A stretch of DNA of 64,000 bases. It comes from Niastella koreensis GR20-10 (GTDB lineage: Bacteria > Bacteroidota > Bacteroidia > Chitinophagales > Chitinophagaceae). The notes beneath the pieces are model-generated. The model was not told where the DNA came from. It saw only the letters and a program-made list of their open reading frames with translations, and did not search any database. The stretch spans positions 7,328,744-7,392,743 of the forward strand of contig NC_016609.1 in NCBI RefSeq assembly GCF_000246855.1. The letters run 5' to 3'. Positions 1 through 8,035 of the stretch are shown here, piece by piece (positions within the stretch are counted from its first letter, which is position 1; every line of letters begins with the position of its first letter). The position numbers and the translations under genes are program-made.

Positions 1-558
1 AAAATTCAGATGGAAGCCTGACTTACTATATTGATCGTAAACCCCGCTATAATGTTTAATAAGTGCAGTCAGCGTATTTTTATCTGCGGCCCCCAGGTAC
101 TCTTTCAGCCATTTCAATTGGATCGCATGCGGATGTACTTTCTCCTCACCAAACTGGTCCTTGAAGGAATTTAAGATAAAGTGGAATACTTCTAACAGGG
201 TAACATGGTTCTGTAAAAAAGCTAACAGGGTGTTCCAGTCCTGTTCTGTACCTGTGGCATCTACCTGTTGCGCCATCCGTATAATAAACGACTGCATTAC
301 ATTCAACCAGATCTCAGGAGCGGTGATCACATTCAATGCCAGCTGATCGTTATGGTTCCACTGCTGTGGAAGTTGTAACAGCATGGTAAGGTCCTTGAAA
401 TAATAATTGTCGTAGGCATTAGCAAGTCCGGTTAATGTATTTGTTTTACCGGTCAGATAGTCGTTTACTAATACGATATTATTTTTTACGTCCTGAGATT
501 TATAACCAGGTGTGATGTGCTCATTAAAGGGACGGAGTTGTTCAACCGTAAATGCCAT
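1..558 (-). CDS. Unknown protein at the end of the MoxR/vWA operon (partial, cut by left edge)
   Basis: An open frame of 186 codons runs from an ATG at 558 off the left edge, so the C-terminus is missing. I do not recognise the family. The visible part begins MAFTVEQLRPFNEH, is rich in leucine and predicted helix, and shows no signal peptide, membrane segment or catalytic motif. It starts 12 bases after the stop of the vWA gene on the same strand, so it is almost certainly co-transcribed and belongs to the same MoxR/vWA module. It could be the start of a large helical scaffold protein, but that is a guess from composition. Confidence 0.75.
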   Translation of the reverse strand, partial: MAFTVEQLRPFNEHITPGYKSQDVKNNIVLVNDYLTGKTNTLTGLANAYDNYYFKDLTMLLQLPQQWNHNDQLALNVITAPEIWLNVMQSFIIRMAQQVDATGTEQDWNTLLAFLQNHVTLLEVFHFILNSFKDQFGEEKVHPHAIQLKWLKEYLGAADKNTLTALIKHYSGVYDQYSKSGFHLNF

Positions 559-570
559 AGGGTAAGTAGT

Positions 571-1713
571 TTATTTTTTAATGACCATGTCTTCTTTTGC
601 GGCCCACAGCCCAATATCCTGTTTACTCAAAGCGGCAGCCATCAGGTCGGGAAATTTATCGGGGGTACAGGCAAAAACAGGAATGCCCAGGTTGGAAAAG
701 TACTGTGCATTGTTATGGTCGTAAAAGGGCGCGCCTTCATCGTTCAATGCCAGCAATACAACCACCTGCACACCAGCTGCTACTAACTCTGCCGCGCGTT
801 GACGCATTTTCTCCTGGTTGCCGCCTTCGTACAAATCGGTGATCAGCACCAGCACAGTATCGTTGGGTTTGGTGATGATCTGCTGGCAATAGGTAAGCGC
901 CAGATTAATATCTGTTCCGCCCCCCAATTGCACGCCAAATAATAATTCAACCGGGTCGGTCAGTTCTTCGGTGAGGTCCGATACCACTGTATCAAATACC
1001 ACCATCTTTGTTTTAATGGCGGGAATGGAAGCCATTACCGAACCAAAGATACCGGAATACACTACCGAAGTCCCCATCGATCCGCTTTGGTCTAAACACA
1101 GCACTACATCTTTTAACGCGGTTCGTTTACGGCCATAGCCGATCCTGGTTTCGGGAATGATGGTTTTATAATCGGGTTGATAATGTTTCAAATTCTTTTG
1201 AATGGTAGCATGCCAGTTGATCTCGTTATGCCGTGGGCGGCGATTGCGGTCGCTCCGGTTCAAACTGCCAATGATGGCCTGTTGCGTGGGTTGCGATAAT
1301 TTACGCATCAACTCATCTACCACTTTGCGCACCACCTGGCGGGCGGTATCTTTTGTTTTATCTGGAATTACTTTGCTCAATGTCATCAACGTGGCCACCA
1401 GGTGCACATCGGCTTCCACATTTTCCAGCATTTCTTTTTCAAACAACATTTGTGTCAGGTTCAAACGATGCAACGCATCCTGTTGCATAACCTGTACAAT
1501 CGATGAGGGGAAGAAGGTACGAATATCTCCCAGCCAGCGGGCAACATTGGGCGAGGAAGGGCCCAGTCCGCCCTGACGGGTGGTGTCATACAATGCTTCC
1601 AGGGTTTTATCCATTTGCAGATCGCGCTCGTTCAGGGTAACACCAGTGCCATCATTTTCTTTTCCACCCAATATCAGGCGCCATTTGCGGGTATGTTGTT
1701 CGTTGTTGCTCAT
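571..1713 (-). CDS. vWA domain protein (canonical MIDAS) of MoxR-vWA system
   Basis: A 380-residue cytoplasmic protein with a C-terminal von Willebrand factor A domain (about residues 200-365). The metal-ion-dependent adhesion site is intact: D208-x-S210-x-S212 in CLDQSGSMG, T267 in GGGTDIN and D293 in ITDLYEGG. The N-terminal 190 residues are helical with no recognised fold. vWA proteins of this type are partners or substrate adaptors of MoxR AAA+ ATPases. The start overlaps the DUF5682 stop by ATGA, which implies translational coupling. No signal peptide or membrane segment is seen, so it probably works in the cytosol with the MoxR ATPase encoded at 4102-5181. Confidence 0.9.
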   Translation of the reverse strand: MSNNEQHTRKWRLILGGKENDGTGVTLNERDLQMDKTLEALYDTTRQGGLGPSSPNVARWLGDIRTFFPSSIVQVMQQDALHRLNLTQMLFEKEMLENVEADVHLVATLMTLSKVIPDKTKDTARQVVRKVVDELMRKLSQPTQQAIIGSLNRSDRNRRPRHNEINWHATIQKNLKHYQPDYKTIIPETRIGYGRKRTALKDVVLCLDQSGSMGTSVVYSGIFGSVMASIPAIKTKMVVFDTVVSDLTEELTDPVELLFGVQLGGGTDINLALTYCQQIITKPNDTVLVLITDLYEGGNQEKMRQRAAELVAAGVQVVVLLALNDEGAPFYDHNNAQYFSNLGIPVFACTPDKFPDLMAAALSKQDIGLWAAKEDMVIKK

Positions 1714-3962
1714 TGGTTGGTTTTTATGCCTAATAATTGCATGATAACCGGAAGGCCCTGTTTGGCTCTTTCGGCATCTATATTACTTTCAACCTGTTTA
1801 ACGGGTGTACCGCTACCGCCTGATTTTACTTTCTCCCCCAGCTTTTTTCTTTCGGGGGAAGAAAAGCCGGCAAAAGTTCTGCGCAACAGGGGTAATACTC
1901 TGGTGAAGGTTTCTTCATCCAGGGAATCAACCCAGTTGTTCACCAGATTCCAGAGATCATTATCTATTAACAAAATGGTACCGCTGCCTTTCAGGAAACC
2001 TTCCAGCCAGGCGGCTGCTTTATCGGGCAGCGTAGCGGCAGACATGGCATAATAAAATACGCGCACCAGGTTATCGCCTTCCAGTAATTTATAATCGGCC
2101 AGCAGGCGGGTAGCATAACCGGCAATGGTTGGCGAGGTATTGCCGCCTGTTGCGATGGTTTGCAACGTTTGCTGCCATTGATTAGTAATATCTGCCTGCT
2201 GTAATACATTCACTGCATCGTTTAACTTAAAGAACGACTCGAGCAGTTTTTGTGCAGCATCATCGCTTACGGCGGTACAGGCGGCGGGTAAACTTATACA
2301 AATACGGGTAAGCATGCTGTTCACAATTCCCAGCACCAGGTCGGCATCGGTTTTTCGTACACTGCCGTAACGGCTTGCCTGCACCAGACCCGGCACTACT
2401 TCCATCAGTTGCAGCACATCGCCGCTGGCCGCTGCCAGGTTATTGATGCGTTGGATACAGAGTTCAACAGCCCGGTGTAATTCGGCGGGAATGGTGTTTT
2501 CCAGTAAAGCAGTCACATCGCTTAACGAATTTGCATCACTGGCTTTTGAGATCACGAATTTTTCAGCCGCTTCTTCTACTGTATTGCCCCAATTGCCTTT
2601 TTCAATAATATTGATCGACAACTCCGGGCTCCATTGCAGGCGCCATTGTTCTTTAAAAGTTCCTTTACCTGTTACCTCCTGGCGTTCGCCCCAGTTTATT
2701 TCGAGTAACTGCAGCCGATGTAAGAAGATGCTTCGTTCCAGGTCGTTTTCCTTGCGCAGGTCCAACGTATAATCCTTCCAATCGGCCGTTGCGGGTAATC
2801 GTAGTCTCTTTTGCATTTTCTCTATATCCAGCTGTAATGGCGGTTTGGGGATCTCCTGGGGCACTTCACCAATGCGGTTGCTTACGATCAGCTCATCGTT
2901 GATCAATTGCATCTGGATGCTTTCCCCATTGCACAACACGGTGCGGGTAGCCTCATTCAATTCATCTAACCCGGCTTTATACAAGTTGCGCATGCTGGCC
3001 AGTGATTCGGCCAGTCGCACGGCTTCTATTACATGCGCTACGGAAGTATCCATTTGTTTTGTTCTGAATAGCTGGGCCACCTTCGCCATCCAACGCGTGC
3101 CATCGTCGGCAGGGAAATTCCAGATGTGATCGTACCACCCGGGTGATTCAATACCGGCGCCATAGCCACTGTAATAGCTCAGGCGGCTGTATGTCCAGGG
3201 GATCCAGGTACATTCTACTTTCACTTTTGGCAACCCTTTCAGCAGTTCATTATCTTCTTTGGCAGGCGGCATGGTAACCAATGCAGGTGCATGCCAGGCG
3301 CCACAGATCACTGCTATGTTCTGGAACATTTCTTTTTCTGCCTGTCGAATGGTTTTTCGCATCCAGGCTTCGCGGCATTGTTCTGCGCGGTCATCCTTTC
3401 CCGGCATGGTTTCTCGCAACACCTGCATCGCTTCTGTTACCGCATCAAATACCTGCTCATTGCTTTGCCGGTGCTCAAACATATGTTCCCACCATTTCTC
3501 GCCATCATCGTAACCGGCTGCTTCTGCCAGGTACGAGATGGGATCTTTGGCGAATGCTATTTTTTGTCCTGCTTCATTGTTCCGGATAATATAGTTGTTC
3601 ACTGAGGGATCAGCTGATGCTTGTGGTGTTTCCTTTTTTTCTTTTTCCAGTGCGATCTGGTGGCTGATGGGCAGGTCCATAAACCGTACATGAATATTAT
3701 TGCGACGCGCATAGGCGATCGCCTGCCATTCGGGTGAAAACTCTGCAAAAGGATAAAACGACGACCGCTGCGGATCATCGGGTTGATACACCAGGATGGC
3801 TACCGGTGGTTTCAAGGCTGCATGGTTTACCCATTGCAGCAGCGGGTCCGCTTCGGGCGGGCCTTCTACCAATACAATATCCGGCTTTACTGCTTCCAGA
3901 AACTCTTTTACATTTCTGGCTGAACCGGGACCATGGTGTCGGATGCCTAGTATGTGGATCAT
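1710..3962 (-). CDS. DUF5682 family protein of MoxR-vWA system
   Basis: A 750-residue protein. The N-terminus carries the hallmark of DUF5682: GIRHHGPGSARN (H9, H10, G11, P12, G13) followed by a conserved LVEGPPEAD (E33), and a later CGAWHAPAL segment near residue 230. Histidine/glutamate motifs of this kind recall the EreA/ChaN/TIKI-like superfamily, so an enzymatic role is possible but not shown. The C-terminal half is helical. It lies between the MoxR ATPase gene (139-base gap) and the vWA gene (ATGA overlap), an arrangement known for this family together with SWIM and DUF5691 proteins. Confidence 0.85.
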   Translation of the reverse strand: MIHILGIRHHGPGSARNVKEFLEAVKPDIVLVEGPPEADPLLQWVNHAALKPPVAILVYQPDDPQRSSFYPFAEFSPEWQAIAYARRNNIHVRFMDLPISHQIALEKEKKETPQASADPSVNNYIIRNNEAGQKIAFAKDPISYLAEAAGYDDGEKWWEHMFEHRQSNEQVFDAVTEAMQVLRETMPGKDDRAEQCREAWMRKTIRQAEKEMFQNIAVICGAWHAPALVTMPPAKEDNELLKGLPKVKVECTWIPWTYSRLSYYSGYGAGIESPGWYDHIWNFPADDGTRWMAKVAQLFRTKQMDTSVAHVIEAVRLAESLASMRNLYKAGLDELNEATRTVLCNGESIQMQLINDELIVSNRIGEVPQEIPKPPLQLDIEKMQKRLRLPATADWKDYTLDLRKENDLERSIFLHRLQLLEINWGERQEVTGKGTFKEQWRLQWSPELSINIIEKGNWGNTVEEAAEKFVISKASDANSLSDVTALLENTIPAELHRAVELCIQRINNLAAASGDVLQLMEVVPGLVQASRYGSVRKTDADLVLGIVNSMLTRICISLPAACTAVSDDAAQKLLESFFKLNDAVNVLQQADITNQWQQTLQTIATGGNTSPTIAGYATRLLADYKLLEGDNLVRVFYYAMSAATLPDKAAAWLEGFLKGSGTILLIDNDLWNLVNNWVDSLDEETFTRVLPLLRRTFAGFSSPERKKLGEKVKSGGSGTPVKQVESNIDAERAKQGLPVIMQLLGIKTNQ

Positions 3963-4034
3963 TTGGTGAGTGGTCAGTGGTGATGAATCAGCAAACGTGA
4001 ATCGGCAATCGGCAATCGAGCCTCACGACAATTT

Positions 4035-4091
4035 TCAACCTGTTAACTTGTCAACTTGTTAACCCTGTCAACTATATCAACCCTATCAACT
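4035..4091. repeat. Degenerate GTTRAC-type short-period repeat in operon gap
   Basis: In the only sizeable gap of the operon (3963-4101) the plus strand reads as successive units of about 8 bases of the type ntGTTAACn / ntGTCAACn / ATCAACCC. The same kind of repeat, in opposite orientation, lies at 27481-27591. No protein-coding potential or clear hairpin is seen; it looks like a dispersed intergenic repeat of this genome. Confidence 0.6.
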
Positions 4092-4101
4092 TCTTACTTC
4101 C

Positions 4102-5181
4102 TTACAACAAATCTCTACAAGCCCGATAAATATCCTTCCAGTCCTCCCGGGGTTTAACTACCGTCTCCAGGTATTCCTGCCAAACCAGTTTATCCTGCAC
4201 CGGGTCTTTCACTACGGAGCCTATAATACCGGCTGCAAGGTCAGCTGCTTTCAACTGGCCATCGCCAAAATAGGCGGCCATGGCCAGGCCATTATTTACT
4301 ACCGAAATGGCTTCTGCCGTACTGAGCGTACCAGTGGGGGTTTTTATTTTTGTTTTTCCATCGAGGGTAACGCCGCTGCGCAATTCCCTGAAGATGGTTA
4401 CAATCCTGCGGATCTCTGATAATGCAGGTGGCTCGGCTGGCAATTCCATTACTTTTTCAAAACTTTCCACCCGGCGTTTTACGATATCAATTTCTTCGTC
4501 CATGGAATCAGGAACGGGTAAGATAACCGTATTGAACCGGCGCTTTAACGCGCTCGACAATTCATTCACCCCTTTATCACGGTTATTGGCGGTGGCGATT
4601 ACATTGAACCCTTTTACCGCCTGTACTTCTGTATTCAATTCAGGGATGGGCAATGTTTTTTCAGACAGAATGGTAATGAGCGTATCCTGCACATCGGCGC
4701 CGATCCGCGTCAACTCTTCTATCCGTACGATCTTGCCATCTTTCATAGAGCGCATCACAGGTGTTTCCACCAATGCTTTTTCCGATGGACCTTCCGCCAG
4801 CAAACGGGCATAGTTCCAGCCATACCGGACGGATTCTTCGCTCGTTCCGGCCGTACCCTGGATGATCATGGTGGAGTCACCGCAAACCGCTGCTGCCAGG
4901 TGTTCGCTCACCCAGCTTTTTGCTGTACCTGGTAATCCATATAATAACAACGCGCGGTCGGTGGTTAAGGTAGCTACTGCTATTTCCATCAGGCGCTTGT
5001 TGCCAATGTATTTGGGCGTTACCTCAAATCCATTCTTTAGCTTGCCGCCAACCAGGTAAGTTACTACCGACTGTGGCGTTAATTTCCAGTTGCTTGGGCG
5101 TTTGCCGGATTCCTGTTTTTGCAGTTCCTCCAATTCCTGGGCATATAATTGTTCGGCGTGTTGACGTAGTAAGGAAGACAT
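4102..5181 (-). CDS. MoxR-family AAA+ ATPase (second system)
   Basis: A 359-residue AAA+ ATPase. Walker A is G82-LPGTAKS-89. The Walker B position reads IVRIEEL (151-157), with Glu-Glu at 155-156 where Asp-Glu is usual. Sensor 1 is in IATANNRD (N199/N200), and the arginine-finger region is LKRRFN near residue 213. An N-terminal extension of about 60 residues precedes the core. MoxR ATPases act as chaperones that work with vWA proteins; its likely partner is the vWA protein at 571-1713. It is preceded by DUF5691 (19-base gap), so it belongs to the SWIM-DUF5691-MoxR-DUF5682-vWA block. Confidence 0.9.
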   Translation of the reverse strand: MSSLLRQHAEQLYAQELEELQKQESGKRPSNWKLTPQSVVTYLVGGKLKNGFEVTPKYIGNKRLMEIAVATLTTDRALLLYGLPGTAKSWVSEHLAAAVCGDSTMIIQGTAGTSEESVRYGWNYARLLAEGPSEKALVETPVMRSMKDGKIVRIEELTRIGADVQDTLITILSEKTLPIPELNTEVQAVKGFNVIATANNRDKGVNELSSALKRRFNTVILPVPDSMDEEIDIVKRRVESFEKVMELPAEPPALSEIRRIVTIFRELRSGVTLDGKTKIKTPTGTLSTAEAISVVNNGLAMAAYFGDGQLKAADLAAGIIGSVVKDPVQDKLVWQEYLETVVKPREDWKDIYRACRDLL

Positions 5182-5200
5182 AAGGTGTTATTATTTTTAA

Positions 5201-6655
5201 TCAGTTAAAGGATTGTATCGTTTGTTTTTTCAGGTTGATGAGCGTGGTGATGTATTCACTGGTATTGCTCCAGGTGGTTCTTAAATAATCTTCACCCGGT
5301 GCGCACTTCTCCAGTTCGGGAACAACTTCAACCGGTATACAATGGATGTACCGGCTGTAGAACGAGCGATTATATTGATAAACACTCCTGGCAGTTTTTA
5401 TAAAGATAGCCCGGGTAAGATCAACACTCCAGGTATCTTCCCGTTTGATAGCATGTTCTATTATATTCTCCGAGAACTGGTCCATGAACCTGATGCTGTA
5501 AAACTCCTGCTCTTTCACCGGCAGCAAAGGAATGATGTCGATGTAAAACACCTGGCTGTTTTGCATAAGCGCCGTTGCCCAGCGCTGGTCTTTAAACGCC
5601 ACCACGGCCTGTACCAATGCGGGCATTAATTTTTTACCAATGGGATCTTTTTGCATGGACCGGATGATGATATCGGGTTCACTATCCAACCGGGTTTCCC
5701 AAAAGGGGGGCGGTACCGCCTGCACCAGCTGATAGATGATGTATTCCTCATCCGTAAAATCTTTGCTGTTGCTCAGTTTATCGAGGCCGGTGTTTTTGAA
5801 TAGCTGCTCATCCAACCCGGCGGGCAGTTTTATCTGTAAGCCCTTTTTACCGATGGTGATCGTTTTTTGCAGTACCTGCCGGTATTGCTGTACAACCGGC
5901 GAATCGGGTATTTGCTTCAGCAGCCAAAGCGCCACATCTTTTACCTTCTTACTTTTCTCTTTTGACAGGCTTTCCAAAAATTCAATATCATCCTCACCAA
6001 TGTTAATGGCCATAATCATCAGCCATTCTACCTTTGTGCCGGCATCTTCCTGCGCCCAGGTTTGCAGTAACCAGGTTCTTGCCATGGCCGGATCGTCTTT
6101 TCGTAATTGTTCCAGCACGGCTTTACGCTGTTCGGCAGAACCGGTTTGCCACAATTCTTCCTGCGTAGTGGCGGTTGAGAAATTCCATTCAGGATTGAAC
6201 TTACTTAACCAATCGCCCCGTTTGCCGCAGCAGGCTACTACCAGGTTTTGTAATTTCTTTTGTTGCGTGCCAATGGTGAGCAAGGCAGGGACTAACTCCG
6301 GTGTAACGATGCGGCTTTTCGCCTCGCACAGTTGTAACCAGAATTGTAATAATGAATTGCTTTCCGATTCAAGAATGTCCCTTAATGTTTGAATGGCCAG
6401 TTGTGAACAATATAGCTTTTCTTCAATGGCTGCTTTGGAAACCGATACGCCTTCTTTTTTCAGGGGCAATACCCCGCACTGGCGATAATTGAATGCCAGC
6501 GAGGCTATTTGTAAAAACTGTTCTTCTTTATCGGTTGTACTATTTTGAATGAGTGCAGCCAACTCCGCCAGCTCAGCCGGTAATTCATTGGCGGCAAGCG
6601 TTCGTTTGTCTGTACCCAGCAAAGCTGTATTAATAATCTGATCCCAGGTTTGCAT
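5201..6655 (-). CDS. DUF5691 family protein
   Basis: A 484-residue protein recognised as DUF5691 by its N-terminal signature TALLGTDKR (residues 10-18) and by its position between a SWIM zinc-finger gene and a MoxR ATPase gene. The rest is alpha-helical, in the style of HEAT repeats, without membrane segments or a catalytic motif I can identify. DUF5691 has no established biochemical function; the constant gene neighbourhood suggests a scaffold or regulatory subunit of a MoxR/vWA machine. The ATG at 6655 lies 30 bases after the SWIM gene stop. Confidence 0.85.
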   Translation of the reverse strand: MQTWDQIINTALLGTDKRTLAANELPAELAELAALIQNSTTDKEEQFLQIASLAFNYRQCGVLPLKKEGVSVSKAAIEEKLYCSQLAIQTLRDILESESNSLLQFWLQLCEAKSRIVTPELVPALLTIGTQQKKLQNLVVACCGKRGDWLSKFNPEWNFSTATTQEELWQTGSAEQRKAVLEQLRKDDPAMARTWLLQTWAQEDAGTKVEWLMIMAINIGEDDIEFLESLSKEKSKKVKDVALWLLKQIPDSPVVQQYRQVLQKTITIGKKGLQIKLPAGLDEQLFKNTGLDKLSNSKDFTDEEYIIYQLVQAVPPPFWETRLDSEPDIIIRSMQKDPIGKKLMPALVQAVVAFKDQRWATALMQNSQVFYIDIIPLLPVKEQEFYSIRFMDQFSENIIEHAIKREDTWSVDLTRAIFIKTARSVYQYNRSFYSRYIHCIPVEVVPELEKCAPGEDYLRTTWSNTSEYITTLINLKKQTIQSFN

Positions 6656-6685
6656 ATCCTCAATTTGATTAGTGTGTCAATCCCC

Positions 6686-7987
6686 TTATAAAATCCTGTA
6701 CTCATTCTGATACCAAACCCCAAAGGGTTCGTATTCTTTTTCTTTTCCTACCACGGCCATATTCAAAGCCTCGCCGCCGCTTAACGATAACAGCTTCCAG
6801 AGATTCTTAAATCCCCCCCTGATGTTCATCATGGCATTGTTGCTGTCCTGCAGCCACCATTGCTGGTTATAAAAAACCGGTCGCACCTGTTCAACAATGA
6901 ATGGTCTTTCACTGTAAAAAGGCAATGCGCCCGCATGCACGGTTTCGGCCTCCACCACCTGTTGCCAGTTGGTAAAGCCTTTGTATTGCTGCACCTTTTC
7001 GGTATTGATCTGTTTTTTTATTATTGCTCTCAGCGGGGAAACGGAAGGGTAGAACACCAGTTCGGCCTGTACAAACAAGCCCGGTGTCAATGCCAGTTGC
7101 GCTCCCTGGCCCCGGATCAGGAATTGCAGCACCAACGCGTATTGGTTGCTGTTGATGCCATAGAGCCAGTTCCTTTCAACGGTTAAATTCTCTTCTTCGG
7201 TAACCTGTTTGCCCAGCACCAGCCAGGTATCGGTAACGCCGGTTTGTTCTTTTAACTCTTCCTGGTTTTGGGTAAAACCAATCCAGGTACGAAGGTCCTG
7301 TTGTAATAAGGCCGGAAGGGTGTCGTTGTTTTTAAATCCGGTAGCAATAATATAAATCCGCAATAACTGATCTATGAATTCTGTTTGCCAGCCATCGCGG
7401 TAGAAATTTATTTCAGCCAGGTTGCGGATCATGCCCGCCAGGCCGGGCGCCTGTGCATCCACCATGCGGCGCGACATATTCTCGAACCAGGCAGACCCTT
7501 TTTCAGGTATGCTGATGATCCCATTACGAATGATATCTTTTATCCATTGTAATAATTCCTCGATGCCATCGCTTACTTTTTGTTCGCGGGCCTGGCGGCG
7601 CTTGGCTTGCGCGGCTTCATCAACCGGCTTTTCCTTTTTCTCAGCTTGCTTTTCCTGTTTCTCAGATCGTTTGCTGATCCAGTCCGATACCCAGGCGGGC
7701 ATGTCGTGAGTGATAAAATCATTTTTTGTACGAACGTACAGGAGCAGCAATCCAACGCCGTGTTTACAGGGGAATTTGCGGCTGGGGCAGCTGCATTTAA
7801 AGGCAATGTTTACCAGGTCAACCTGGGTTTGGTAGGGCTTACTTCCACTGCCCTGGCATTCGCCCCAAAGCGCCAGCTCGTTTACTCCTTTGCTTACCCA
7901 CTTGCCCGGGCCGGACAATTCTTTTCCTGACTTTTTAGACGATTCGTCGGGCGCCAGTGCAAGTACTTGTTCTTCGGATAATTGCAA
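6686..7987 (-). CDS. SWIM zinc-finger protein
   Basis: A 433-residue protein with a SWIM zinc finger near the N-terminus: C65-x-C67-x6-C74-x-H76 in FKCSCPSRKFPCKH. The preceding segment, LALAPDESSKKSGKEL, is typical for this SWIM subfamily. A lysine/glutamate-rich linker (about residues 108-135) follows, and then a helical and beta C-terminal region of unknown fold. SWIM fingers bind nucleic acid or protein. The start is the rare codon TTG at 7987: an in-frame TAA lies six bases upstream and no ATG precedes the zinc finger, so TTG initiation is the most economical reading. It heads the second MoxR block. Confidence 0.85.
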   Translation of the reverse strand: MQLSEEQVLALAPDESSKKSGKELSGPGKWVSKGVNELALWGECQGSGSKPYQTQVDLVNIAFKCSCPSRKFPCKHGVGLLLLYVRTKNDFITHDMPAWVSDWISKRSEKQEKQAEKKEKPVDEAAQAKRRQAREQKVSDGIEELLQWIKDIIRNGIISIPEKGSAWFENMSRRMVDAQAPGLAGMIRNLAEINFYRDGWQTEFIDQLLRIYIIATGFKNNDTLPALLQQDLRTWIGFTQNQEELKEQTGVTDTWLVLGKQVTEEENLTVERNWLYGINSNQYALVLQFLIRGQGAQLALTPGLFVQAELVFYPSVSPLRAIIKKQINTEKVQQYKGFTNWQQVVEAETVHAGALPFYSERPFIVEQVRPVFYNQQWWLQDSNNAMMNIRGGFKNLWKLLSLSGGEALNMAVVGKEKEYEPFGVWYQNEYRIL

Positions 7988-8035
7988 GCTTTATAGTTTT
8001 AAGATGTAAGGTAATGGTTAGTTAGATCCCGCCCT

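Noticed and set aside
4280-4813. 177-residue plus-strand gene inside the second MoxR gene
   Set aside because: A shadow of the AAA+ frame; Ser/Thr-rich composition without motifs.
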